Assembly (NCBI RefSeq): GCF_900106745.1
Contig: NZ_FNNV01000011.1
Span: forward strand, 124,001-188,000
DNA: 64,000 nucleotides
From: Paenibacillus sp. CF384
GTDB lineage: Bacteria > Bacillota > Bacilli > Paenibacillales > Paenibacillaceae
Direction: 5' to 3'
A program made the position numbers and the translations under genes. This document shows positions 34,689 through 42,243 of this stretch, in pieces (the stretch's first letter is position 1; each line of letters starts with the position of its first letter). Below the pieces are notes generated by a model that was not told the DNA's origin, ran no database searches, and worked only from the letters and a program-made list of their open reading frames with translations.

Positions 34689-35167
34689 TGCATCATGATG
34701 AGGCTTACTGGCGGAGGTACGCAGAGGATACGCTTACTGTAGAGGAACGGCTGGAAGCCGAGGACCATCTGGCGGATTGCAGCAGCTGCCTGGAATTATA
34801 TATGGAGCTGCTAGTTGGAGTAGAAGAGATCGAGTCGCTGGATAGCGAGGCAGCGGAAGCTGTTACGGGGCGCATTATGGCGGCAATTGCCGCGGTGGAG
34901 CAAGTCCAAACCCCTCCTCCTCCGAAGGTGGACATCGTGCGCCGGAGTCCGGTCAAACGAAGCAGCCGCAAACAAACGATGATTCATTATTTGATCGCGG
35001 TATGCGTTATGCTGGTCCTCATGTCTACGGGCGTGTTTCAACGCATAGCGGAGCAGCCGCAGCAGTGGGAAGAGCATCAAATCAACAAGAAGGAATCGGT
35101 ATCCGTCTCCATCATGGAGCGGACCGCGGCGGTTATCGAGGCAATGGTCGAGAAGCCGAATAAATAA
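34685..35167 (+). CDS. Zinc-finger anti-sigma factor, single-pass membrane protein
   Basis: A 160-residue protein that probably binds and silences the sigma factor encoded immediately upstream. The N-terminus carries a zf-HC2-like anti-sigma module: HHDEAYWRRYAEDTL then DHLADCSSC, giving the H-x3-C-x2-C zinc motif. A proline-rich linker (QTPPPPK) precedes one membrane segment (about 100-118, YLIAVCVMLVLMSTGVF), and a short extracytoplasmic tail of 40 residues ends the protein. ATG 34685 overlaps the sigma-factor stop (ATGA) and has GGAGGAGG upstream. Release of the sigma factor by a surface signal is the usual mechanism for such pairs; the signal here is not known. Confidence 0.87.
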   Translation: MMHHDEAYWRRYAEDTLTVEERLEAEDHLADCSSCLELYMELLVGVEEIESLDSEAAEAVTGRIMAAIAAVEQVQTPPPPKVDIVRRSPVKRSSRKQTMIHYLIAVCVMLVLMSTGVFQRIAEQPQQWEEHQINKKESVSVSIMERTAAVIEAMVEKPNK

Positions 35168-35193
35168 TACGAAGCAGAAGGCGAGATGATGGT

Positions 35194-36405
35194 ATGGTTA
35201 AAAGTCCAGTGGCGACGCTGTTTTTGGGCTTTCTGCCGGGAATAGGGCATATGAAGGTGGGGCGTTTCGGGCGAGGATTCCTCTATTTGTTGGGGGTCAT
35301 TTGCTGTTTCCTGTTCGCGTTCATTGCAGGGGCTGGCGCAAATGAGGAAGGTTTTATGGTGCTGTTTTTGTTTCTGGCATTCTTGATCTGGGCGATTAGC
35401 ATACTGGATCTGATTATATATTTGATTCGGCACAGCGGAGCAAGGGAGATTCATCTTCCGGCTCCGGTACCGGGGCACTTGGCGTATGGTCCGCAGCCGA
35501 TGTCGATGGAGACGATGACAAGCGGAACGCCATATACCACGTCAGGTGGAGGGCCATACACGGCGACAAGCGGAATGACATACACGGCGTCAGGCGCTTC
35601 GCATCAAGAGCTGAATGGTCAATCGAGCGAGCGGTTCTACACGATTCTGTTGTCGTTTATTCCGGGACTGGGGCATCTACAGCTGGGGCTGATGCAGCGC
35701 GGACTGAATCTGATGATTGGTTTCTTCGGATTACTGGCAATGATTATCTTTGTGGCGGTACTTGCGGATCAGCCGGGCTTCTTAACCTTCCTACTGGTGC
35801 TTCCGATTGTTTGGCTATTCGGCATGTTTGATGCCATACGTCATGTCGGTTTGAAGCAAGCCGGAGAGACGCTGCAGGATCGTTCCATTCTTGATGATTG
35901 GGAGGATCATCGTCAGGGAGGCAAACGCAGCCGGTGGTTGTCGACGGTCCTGTCGATTTTGCCGGGGGCGGGGCATATGTATCTCGGTTTGCAAAAGCGC
36001 GGGCTGCAGCTTATGGCCGGCTTCCTGCTCTCCATCTATCTGCTTGATGTGCTTCAACTGTCCTTATTCCTCTTCATGGTGCCGTTATTGTGGTGTTTCT
36101 CTTTCTTCGATGCGCTGCAGCAGCAGTCGCGCCTGAACAATGGAGATGGACAGCTGGAGGATGTACCGATTGTGGATTGGCTTATTCATCGGCAAAAATG
36201 GCTCGGAATTGCCTTAGTTGCACTCGGTCTCTACTATTCGGCCGACCGACTGCTGCTTGAATATGTACAGCGCGTATGGGGGGACTGGCAGCTAACGTCG
36301 AACATTCGCTACTACTTCAAAACCGGGTTGACGGCGCTGCTGCTAATTGGAGCCGGCGTGAAGCTGCTATCGGGCAGCAAACAGAAGGCGGTGAAACCGG
36401 AATGA
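35194..36405 (+). CDS. Polytopic membrane protein with a triplicated TM2-like module
   Basis: About 403 residues and eight or more hydrophobic segments. Three copies of one module are visible, each beginning with a PGxGHxxxGxxxRG loop: PGIGHMKVGRFGRG (about 15), PGLGHLQLGLMQRG (about 156) and PGAGHMYLGLQKRG (about 257). Each is followed by a hydrophobic pair and a terminal (L/F)D(L/A) motif, as in TM2-like proteins. Copies 1 and 2 are separated by a Gly/Thr-rich linker with repeats of SG.(P/M)YT (about 104-140). It is in the sigma/anti-sigma operon, 26 bases after the anti-sigma gene, and overlaps the next gene by four bases. The function is unknown; regulation by, or modulation of, the anti-sigma factor is inference from position. 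Confidence 0.75.
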   Translation: MVKSPVATLFLGFLPGIGHMKVGRFGRGFLYLLGVICCFLFAFIAGAGANEEGFMVLFLFLAFLIWAISILDLIIYLIRHSGAREIHLPAPVPGHLAYGPQPMSMETMTSGTPYTTSGGGPYTATSGMTYTASGASHQELNGQSSERFYTILLSFIPGLGHLQLGLMQRGLNLMIGFFGLLAMIIFVAVLADQPGFLTFLLVLPIVWLFGMFDAIRHVGLKQAGETLQDRSILDDWEDHRQGGKRSRWLSTVLSILPGAGHMYLGLQKRGLQLMAGFLLSIYLLDVLQLSLFLFMVPLLWCFSFFDALQQQSRLNNGDGQLEDVPIVDWLIHRQKWLGIALVALGLYYSADRLLLEYVQRVWGDWQLTSNIRYYFKTGLTALLLIGAGVKLLSGSKQKAVKPE

Positions 36406-37109
36406 GGCAATGGCGGGTCGGTACGTGGTCGATGGGGACGGCACTCATCGCGATGGGTGTACTGTTGGTGGCTGTTCAATTCGGTGGAATGAGCTGGCTG
36501 GATCAGGGAATGATCTGGTGGCCAATGCTATTGGTGCTGGTTGGCCTTGAAATTATGATTTACTTATGGCGCAGTAAGACCGAACAGCCCGTGCTTCGTT
36601 ATGATTTGTTCAGCATCATTGTGGTTGCCGTTCTCGGTGCCAGCTGTCTGCTGTTCACGACGGTTCATGCTACAGGCTTGTTGGATGAGATTCGCGGCTC
36701 AATCGGTGCCAAAGAAGTTCGCGTGCAAGCGGAACAGGTGTCGGTGAAGATCGAGCCTGCCGTGAAGCGGATCGTCGTGCAGGATGAGCAGTATTGGAAC
36801 GGCTCGCTCATGATTGATGCCGATACTAGCGGATCGAATCAGGTGCAGGCTTTTGGCGCATGCCGGTATGAAGTGGGAAGCGGGGACAAGGCTCCTGCCT
36901 CTGTGGAATTGCTGGAGACTCACTCGGTTGGCGAAACCTTGTATGTCACGCTTAAGCAGCCGGAAGCGCGGAGGTCCTTGATGGCTTCAACGCCGTCATG
37001 TCAGTTGACGGTGGTGCTGCCAAGCGATAAGAAAGTCCAGCTCGAGCATACACTGCAGCGGTTTATGAGCGGGGATCGGAAGCTGCCGGTGGGCTGGGGG
37101 ATGGAGTAG
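36402..37109 (+). CDS. LiaF/LiaI-like membrane protein with extracytoplasmic beta domain
   Basis: A protein of about 235 residues with three or four N-terminal membrane segments (about 8-27, 39-57, 70-92) and an outside domain of about 140 residues rich in short beta strands (VRVQAEQVSVKIEP, ETLYVTLKQPEARR). This layout resembles LiaF/YvqF and DUF4097-type envelope-stress proteins, but the match is by architecture rather than strong motif. ATG 36402 overlaps the preceding stop codon (ATGA), so it is the fourth and last gene of the sigma-factor operon and ends before a terminator. A longer open frame extends upstream to 36276 but has no ribosome binding site. Confidence 0.7.
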   Translation: MRQWRVGTWSMGTALIAMGVLLVAVQFGGMSWLDQGMIWWPMLLVLVGLEIMIYLWRSKTEQPVLRYDLFSIIVVAVLGASCLLFTTVHATGLLDEIRGSIGAKEVRVQAEQVSVKIEPAVKRIVVQDEQYWNGSLMIDADTSGSNQVQAFGACRYEVGSGDKAPASVELLETHSVGETLYVTLKQPEARRSLMASTPSCQLTVVLPSDKKVQLEHTLQRFMSGDRKLPVGWGME

Positions 37110-37140
37110 GGAGTGAGAGGGTAGGTGGATGGATCAAAAT

Positions 37141-37175
37141 AAAGGGGCAGGCGCAGGGACGCATGCCCCTTTTTT
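37141..37175 (+). terminator. Rho-independent terminator ending the sigma-factor operon
   Basis: A 9-bp stem (37141-37149 with 37164-37172) with an inner GCG/CGC pairing, and a T tract. Confidence 0.88.
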
Positions 37176-37250
37176 GCGACTTGTCCGTGAATGTCCGTCA
37201 CCCATGGGCGGTTTACGGCATATGATGTCACAAAAAAGGAGGTGGCTGCC

Positions 37251-38054
37251 TTGATTCCAGTCTTGTTATGGATCTTCGGTTGTTACGCCTTGGCTGCGGC
37301 TGCCGTACATGCCGTATCCGCACTTACCTGGAGACGGGAACGTCATATCAAGCATTACGTTCTGATCGCCGGTAATGAACAACTGCAGATGGAATGGTAT
37401 ATGCGCTCGCTTCGGCGTTTTTCTCATTTTACTGGCACAGAAGTGAAAGTGACTGTCGTGGACCGCGGCTCAGAGGATGAAACGATGAGTATTGCTCGGT
37501 GTTTTGCAAAGCACGGTATGAATGTCCATTTTCACTCCTCTGCCTCGCCAGATGAGCACGGCCGCTTGCCGGAGACGCTGAGCCGACCTGCGTCGGTTAA
37601 AGCCCATGAAGTGACGAGCATGAAAGATGGGAAACAATTGAGTGGGAAGAGCGAGAAGCAATTGACCGGGCATAGTGATAAACATTTAAATGTGAAGCAT
37701 GAGAGAATTGCCAGAGCAAAGAGCGAGCAGAATCCGAGTGTAAAAAGCGAGAAGAATAGCAGTGCGAAGAGCGAGCAGAATAGCAGTGCGAAGAGCGAGC
37801 AGAATCCGAGTGCAAAAAGCGAGAAGAATAGCAGTGCGAAAAATGAAGAGAGTTTTGCGAAATGGCATCGCTTTCGCACGAAGCTGCGGATTTCAGGACG
37901 TCGGCGTACGGATAGCCGAGTTAAGAAGCAAAGCAAGCTAGAGCCGACAAACTTGCTTTGGATGCTGCAAGCCGAAGGCGTTGTCTCCGTGAAGGACCAT
38001 GCGGTACTAATTGACTTGAGAGATCCAGCGGATCTGTCGAAGCTCCCGTTCTAA
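37251..38054 (+). CDS. Membrane-anchored protein with a GT-A-like start and an eight-residue tandem repeat
   Basis: About 267 residues. TTG 37251 is preceded by the ideal site AAGGAGGTGG (37236-37244). A hydrophobic segment (residues 3-24) is followed by a fold that resembles the opening of a family 2 glycosyltransferase (YVLIAGNEQLQMEWYMRSL and VTVVDRGSEDETMSIARCF). No DxD or other sugar-transfer motif follows. The middle holds five exact-length copies of an eight-residue unit of the form AKSE(Q/K)N(P/S)S plus a degenerate sixth, apparently inserted into an otherwise normal protein. The C-terminal block LLWMLQAEGVVSVKDHAV looks conserved. It sits directly upstream of comFA between two terminators. 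The function is not recognised. Confidence 0.7.
   Translation: MIPVLLWIFGCYALAAAAVHAVSALTWRRERHIKHYVLIAGNEQLQMEWYMRSLRRFSHFTGTEVKVTVVDRGSEDETMSIARCFAKHGMNVHFHSSASPDEHGRLPETLSRPASVKAHEVTSMKDGKQLSGKSEKQLTGHSDKHLNVKHERIARAKSEQNPSVKSEKNSSAKSEQNSSAKSEQNPSAKSEKNSSAKNEESFAKWHRFRTKLRISGRRRTDSRVKKQSKLEPTNLLWMLQAEGVVSVKDHAVLIDLRDPADLSKLPF
37716..37835 (+). repeat. 24-bp coding minisatellite (five units)
   Basis: Five 24-bp units in frame (37716-37739, 37740-37763, 37764-37787, 37788-37811, 37812-37835) encode AKSEQNPS, VKSEKNSS, AKSEQNSS, AKSEQNPS and AKSEKNSS. Units 1-2 and 4-5 match each other, so a 72-bp higher-order repeat is also present. Copy number may vary between strains. Confidence 0.95.
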
Positions 38055-38172
38055 GTGTAAGAGTGCATAATACGGCGAAGATGATTAGTCAAAGCGGCTG
38101 CGCCGGGAAAAAGTGAATTGCGATGATAGCAAAACACAATGTATAATCTATTCAACTGAATATAAACGAGTG

Positions 38173-38221
38173 AAGCACACCCGTATGATCTGCCTTGAGG
38201 CGGATTGGGGTGTGCTTTTTT
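38173..38221 (+). terminator. Rho-independent terminator upstream of comFA
   Basis: A 10-bp outer stem (38173-38182 with 38208-38217), an inner ATCTGCC/GGCGGAT stem and a T tract. Confidence 0.85.
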
Positions 38222-38275
38222 GTCGTGCTGCGGGGCGGCGAAAAGGATCAGATGACTAAAGGGAGGCTGGCATTC

Positions 38276-40438
38276 ATGAAAGTGATGTTGTATGCGGTTG
38301 GGGGCGAGGGTAGGACGAAGGCGATGTGGTCGATTGCGCCTGAGGTGGATATGGCTTATTGGCTTGTGCCCGGGTATCGGGAGGAGGCGGAGCGGGTATT
38401 GGGTCGTGGGGCGAGAATGGAAAGAAGGGAGAAGAACGAGAATGTGAGCAAGGACGAGGGCAAGGGCAAGAGCGATTATACAGTTGTTGTTTGGTCGGAA
38501 GAATTGCCGCTTGGTTTGGCGGCAAGGGTAGTGGAACGTTGGCCGGGCGAAGCGGGACAGAACGTGATGCGCAAGGTGCTGACGCGCCTTGTTCATGAAG
38601 CATGGGCCTATGATGCTCGGATGGGCCTGCCAGCCAGAGGGAGCGTGGGTGCCCATGCTGTGGTTCGCGCCTCCGAGTTATGCGAGGAGGCGGATCAGGG
38701 GCTGGCGGCGCGGGCTCGTCGCGCCGCTGCGCTCTTGCAGGGACGAGCGCTGCTCAGCAGCGAAGCGCTCGCCCTGCTCGGGGCCGCGGGCGCGGCCGGG
38801 CTGGCCGGCGCAGCGGCGATGCCTTGGAGCGCGGCAGCTCCCGCGCTCCAGTTGGCCGCGTTGCTCGGCCTGCTGCGCCTAGGCGGCGCAGTCGCCCCGC
38901 AGCCGCAGCCACGGCTGCTGCGGTGGCGGGAGGCGCTGGGCGCCAGGCCGCGCCAGCGGCTCCGCTGCCAGCGGTGCGGCAGCGGCACGGCGCGCATGCG
39001 CCGAACCGCATGCGCCGCGTGCGGCCGCGCATGCGCGTACTGCGAGGCATGCCTCACGATGGGCCGCAGCCGCGAATGCGGCCTGCTCATCCACGGCATG
39101 CCGAGCAGCACGGCAGCGAGCATGCTCACGACTGGCGCCTCACTCGCGCCTAGCGCAAACGCGATTGCCATTGCGGCCAGCGCCTCATCCGCGTCAAGCG
39201 CTCCAGCGCCAAGCGCCATCGCTACCCCATCCGCGTCTAGCGCTCCAGCGTCAAGCACTATCGCTGCCCCACCCGCATCCAGCGCACTCGTGCCCACCGC
39301 CTCACCCGCGACTAGCCCCACCACCGCCCCCGCGGCTAGTGCACCAGCGCCAAGCGTCGCCATCGCCCCAACCTGGGGCCTCAGCCCCGCCCAATCGGCG
39401 GCTGCCAAGGCCGCCCTCAGCTTCATGGCGGCCAGCCCTTCCCGCCAATCCGCCCCGCGCAGATTCCTGCTGTGGGCAGTCACTGGAGCGGGCAAAACAG
39501 AGATGATCTTTCCCCTCATCGAGGCATGCCTTCAGCGCCAAGGACGAGCACTCATAGCGACACCGCGAAGAGACGTCGTGCTGGAGCTGGACCCGCGTAT
39601 CCGCAAAGCATTTCCGGCGGCAACGGTAGTGACCCTATACGGTGGCAGTGAGCAGCGGTGGGAGCAAGGTGAGATCACACTGGCTACAACGCATCAATTG
39701 TTTCGTTTCCACCAAGGGTTTGATCTTGTTGTCATCGATGAGATCGATGCTTTTCCTTATCACAATGATGCTATGCTGCACTACGCCGCGGACAATGTAT
39801 GCAAGCCTAATGGCGTAAATATCCTTTTATCCGCTACGCCTCCGGCAGAGCTCAGAAGGGCAGCGAAGCTTGGCCGACTTGAGTATGTGCGCGTGCCGGT
39901 TCGATTCCACCGTCATCCGCTTCCGGTGCCGATGCAATGCCAAATCCCGTCCGTGCGCAAAATCCTAGACAAACGCACTCTGCCACGCCATCTCCTTAAG
40001 ACACTCGGGCAGTCCATCAAGCGAGGTGCGCAGATCTTCGTCTTTGCCCAGCAAATTCGGGATGTAGAACCTCTGGTCGAGCGGCTCCGGCGTGCTTTTA
40101 CCGCGATTGTCGTGGAGGGTACTTCCTCCAAGGATCCGAATCGTGCGGACAAAGTAACCCGGTTCCGGAATCGAAGCATCCGCCTGCTCGTCACTACGAC
40201 GATTCTGGAGAGGGGAGTTACCGTTCCTAAGAGCGATGTGTACATCCTCGATGCGGACGGGAAGCTCTTCGATGATGCGTCTCTCATTCAGATGGCGGGC
40301 AGGGCCGGCCGATCCAAGGACGATCCCGCCGGTAAGGTGTACTTCTTCGGCTCGTCCCGAACGCGCGCACAGCAATCCGCCATTCGACAGATCAAGAGCA
40401 TGAATCGAATCGCCCACCGAAGCGGTTATCTTTTATAA
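38276..40438 (+). CDS. comFA: ComFA-type competence DNA helicase/translocase
   Basis: About 720 residues, homologous to the DNA-driven ATPase that helps pull transforming single-stranded DNA into the cytoplasm. The N-terminal 220 residues are poorly conserved and very Ala/Arg-rich. A four-cysteine zinc finger follows (about 230-260: CQRCGSG ... CAACGRACAYCEAC). A 100-residue Ala/Ser/Pro/Thr linker (about 275-375) separates it from the helicase core: Walker A VTGAGKTEM (near 405), DEID in VVIDEIDAF (near 487), SATPP, and motif VI MAGRAGRS (near 673). ATG 38276 has AAAGGGAGG nine bases upstream; ATG 38252 is an alternative. The first half is much more GC-rich than the second. comFC follows after 125 bases. 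Confidence 0.9.
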   Translation: MKVMLYAVGGEGRTKAMWSIAPEVDMAYWLVPGYREEAERVLGRGARMERREKNENVSKDEGKGKSDYTVVVWSEELPLGLAARVVERWPGEAGQNVMRKVLTRLVHEAWAYDARMGLPARGSVGAHAVVRASELCEEADQGLAARARRAAALLQGRALLSSEALALLGAAGAAGLAGAAAMPWSAAAPALQLAALLGLLRLGGAVAPQPQPRLLRWREALGARPRQRLRCQRCGSGTARMRRTACAACGRACAYCEACLTMGRSRECGLLIHGMPSSTAASMLTTGASLAPSANAIAIAASASSASSAPAPSAIATPSASSAPASSTIAAPPASSALVPTASPATSPTTAPAASAPAPSVAIAPTWGLSPAQSAAAKAALSFMAASPSRQSAPRRFLLWAVTGAGKTEMIFPLIEACLQRQGRALIATPRRDVVLELDPRIRKAFPAATVVTLYGGSEQRWEQGEITLATTHQLFRFHQGFDLVVIDEIDAFPYHNDAMLHYAADNVCKPNGVNILLSATPPAELRRAAKLGRLEYVRVPVRFHRHPLPVPMQCQIPSVRKILDKRTLPRHLLKTLGQSIKRGAQIFVFAQQIRDVEPLVERLRRAFTAIVVEGTSSKDPNRADKVTRFRNRSIRLLVTTTILERGVTVPKSDVYILDADGKLFDDASLIQMAGRAGRSKDDPAGKVYFFGSSRTRAQQSAIRQIKSMNRIAHRSGYLL
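39191..39274 (+). repeat. 42-bp imperfect tandem repeat in the comFA linker
   Basis: Two adjacent 42-bp units (39191-39232, 39233-39274) encode ASSAPAPSAIATPS and ASSAPASSTIAAPP, with degenerate copies on both sides. They form part of the Ala/Ser/Pro linker of ComFA. Confidence 0.75.
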
Positions 40439-40563
40439 CCAGCCAGCGGCCCTACGTAGTCCATCCCAGAAAGGCGTGATAACCCATACACCTAACTGCT
40501 CTTTCATCCGTCTGGCGTAAGCTTCAACAGCTTGTCAGCGATACATCCCAAACAACCACAATC

Positions 40564-41328
40564 ATGCTCTCGCCTAAATCCCCGGCTTGCATCATTTGCG
40601 GGAAGCTAGACCGGTCGCGGAGACACGCCGAATTCCCAGAGCTGTGCCGGCAATGTTTTGGACAAATTCCTTGGATTAAGCGAATTTACTGTGCGGTTTG
40701 CGGCAGGCCGGAGCGGTGCCCGGATTGCAGCCGCCGTCAAGATGCAGCGTTTGTCTGCAATCGCTCAGCGGTTCATTACGATTCTGTCATTCGGCAGCTG
40801 CTAGCCCTCTACAAATACCGGGGTCATGAAGGGCTGGCTCCCCTATTGGCGAAAATGTTGCTTCCTGCTTATCGCGGCATGCTTGCACAAAATGCCACTG
40901 GCAGCCAAACCGCATTCCGCTTCGATGCCGTTATTCCGGTTCCTGTCAGCGACGAAAGGCTGCAGGAGCGAGGATTCAATCAAGCTGAACGGCTTGCCTC
41001 CTACCTTGCAGATCGTGAACAATTAGCACTTCATGATATCTTACGCCGAACCCGGCACAGCGATAAGCAAAGTCTTAAAACAAGAGGAGCCCGTCTTCGG
41101 GACACAGAGCGTCTATTTACAGCTGATATCCCTGCTGCTACAGCTATGCTTGCCGCCTTAAAATCCGAAATATTGCCTTGTCAACAACTTAAACTTCTAC
41201 TTGTTGATGATATTTACACGACTGGGAGCACAGCCAACTCTTGTGCGCAGGCTCTAAACGAGGTAATGAGGCTGCTGGCACCTAATAGACGGGTTGATAT
41301 TTACATCCTCACCCTGGCAAGATCATAG
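40564..41328 (+). CDS. comFC: ComFC-type phosphoribosyltransferase-fold competence protein
   Basis: A 254-residue member of the ComFC/GntX family, needed for transformation in relatives. Four CxxC pairs lie at the N-terminus (CIICG, CRQCF, CAVCG, CPDC), and the C-terminal phosphoribosyltransferase fold carries the PRPP-loop motif LLLVDDIYTTGSTANSC near residue 215, preceded by VIPVPVSDERLQERGFNQA. Several Gln/Ala/Thr substitutions surround otherwise typical positions. No good ribosome binding site precedes ATG 40564, so translation may be weak or start elsewhere. The pairing with comFA and the following flagellar genes matches the Bacillus comF-yvyF-flgM order. Confidence 0.9.
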   Translation: MLSPKSPACIICGKLDRSRRHAEFPELCRQCFGQIPWIKRIYCAVCGRPERCPDCSRRQDAAFVCNRSAVHYDSVIRQLLALYKYRGHEGLAPLLAKMLLPAYRGMLAQNATGSQTAFRFDAVIPVPVSDERLQERGFNQAERLASYLADREQLALHDILRRTRHSDKQSLKTRGARLRDTERLFTADIPAATAMLAALKSEILPCQQLKLLLVDDIYTTGSTANSCAQALNEVMRLLAPNRRVDIYILTLARS

Positions 41329-41430
41329 CGTTTACATTTTCAGATTGCCTAGAAAAAAATGATGTAATTTGTCCGCTTTTGAGTTAATATGGAGTCACAA
41401 ATGGCCTCATTTTGAAGGGAGCAGTGAAAG

Positions 41431-41856
41431 ATGGATCTCGGAAATTGTCCTCGCTGCGGGAAATTATACGCCAAAAACTTCCGCGACGTTTGTCCGAATT
41501 GCATAAAGGAAATCGACAATGAATATACATTGTGCTCCGAGTATCTGCGCAAGAATAAAGGTGCTACTATTAATGAGCTGACAGATGCAACTAAAGTATC
41601 CATTAAACAAATCACCAAATTTATCCGTGAGGGCAGAATTTCGCTCGTTGGCGCGCCAAATTTGATGTACCCGTGCGAAATGTGCGGATCACTGATCCGG
41701 GACAATACCAAGTGCGAGGGCTGCAGAGCGAAACTGTTGACGGAAGTCAACAAGGCTAAGCAGGCTGCCGCTGCTGCAAAGGCGGCTAAAGAAGAAGAGA
41801 AAGCACCTACTTCCGCAGCTTCTGCTTACCGGAATCTTGAACGCGGTCGAGACTGA
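41431..41856 (+). CDS. yvyF: Flagellar operon protein YvyF (TIGR03826 family)
   Basis: A 141-residue protein with two zinc-binding halves: CPRCGKLYAKNFRDVCPNC near the N-terminus and CEMCG followed by CEGC near residue 95. Between them is a helix-turn-helix-like segment, INELTDATKVSIKQITKFI. The last 35 residues are an Ala/Lys/Glu-rich helix. It is the YvyF family protein always found just upstream of flgM in Bacillus-type late flagellar operons; Bacillus work links it to flagellar gene expression, but its mechanism is unclear. ATG 41431 has AAGGGAG upstream. The transcript probably ends at the hairpin 41901-41936, which overlaps the flgM promoter. Confidence 0.88.
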   Translation: MDLGNCPRCGKLYAKNFRDVCPNCIKEIDNEYTLCSEYLRKNKGATINELTDATKVSIKQITKFIREGRISLVGAPNLMYPCEMCGSLIRDNTKCEGCRAKLLTEVNKAKQAAAAAKAAKEEEKAPTSAASAYRNLERGRD

Positions 41857-41881
41857 TTATTGAGTGGAATTGTAATATCTA

Positions 41882-41908
41882 TAAATTATTACATCAATGT
41901 GCCGATAT
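41882..41908 (+). promoter_or_regulatory. Consensus sigma-D promoter of flgM
   Basis: TAAA at 41882-41885, exactly 15 bases, then GCCGATAT at 41901-41908: a perfect sigma-D (flagellar sigma-28) promoter. It drives flgM and probably flgN-flgK-flgL. Its -10 is also the left arm of the terminator described next. Confidence 0.92.
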
Positions 41909-41936
41909 ACTCTTATACAGAGTTATCGGCTTTTTT
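41901..41936 (+). terminator. Terminator of the upstream (yvyF) transcript, overlapping the flgM -10 box
   Basis: GCCGATA (41901-41907) pairs with TATCGGC (41924-41930), continued by ACTCT/AGAGT across one bulged T, and is followed by TTTTTT. A transcript starting at the sigma-D promoter (near 41915) lacks the left arm and could not form it. Confidence 0.85.
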
Positions 41937-41955
41937 AATTGTTGGAGGGATTATG

Positions 41956-42222
41956 ATGAAGATAAATCAGACGCACCGGGTAAACGCCGTGAATCCGTAC
42001 CAGAAGCAGAATGATCAGCAGACAGGTGCACTAGGGCGCAAACGGAAAACTGACGAAGTTCAAATATCGGCCGAAGCGCAAGAGATGCTATCGTACAGTC
42101 GTGTTAACAATAGCGATCGCGCCAAGTTGATTGATGATCTCAAACAGTCCGTAAACTCCGGAAGCTATCATGTAGAGTCGGGCAAGATCGCAGAGAAGCT
42201 TCTTCCTTTTCTTAAAAATTAA
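41956..42222 (+). CDS. flgM: Anti-sigma-D factor FlgM
   Basis: An 88-residue protein that holds the flagellar sigma factor inactive until the hook is finished. The flexible polar N-terminus (INQTHRVNAVNPYQKQ) and C-terminal sigma-binding helices (DEVQISAEAQEML then RAKLIDDLKQSVNSGSYHV and KIAEKLLPFL) are typical, with the usual length of 85-90 residues. GGAGG (41944-41948) precedes ATG 41956 by seven bases; ATG 41953 is an in-frame alternative. It is under a perfect sigma-D promoter and so is part of the feedback loop it controls. flgN begins 21 bases downstream. Confidence 0.95.
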   Translation: MKINQTHRVNAVNPYQKQNDQQTGALGRKRKTDEVQISAEAQEMLSYSRVNNSDRAKLIDDLKQSVNSGSYHVESGKIAEKLLPFLKN

Positions 42223-42243
42223 CGACAAGACAGGTGAACACGA

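Noticed and set aside
37716..37835. CRISPR-like array
   Set aside because: The units are directly adjacent without spacers, are in frame, and encode an eight-residue protein repeat.
38695..39519. Several GC-rich frames on both strands inside comFA
   Set aside because: High GC removes stop codons here; the comFA frame alone carries zinc-finger and helicase motifs and continues on both sides.
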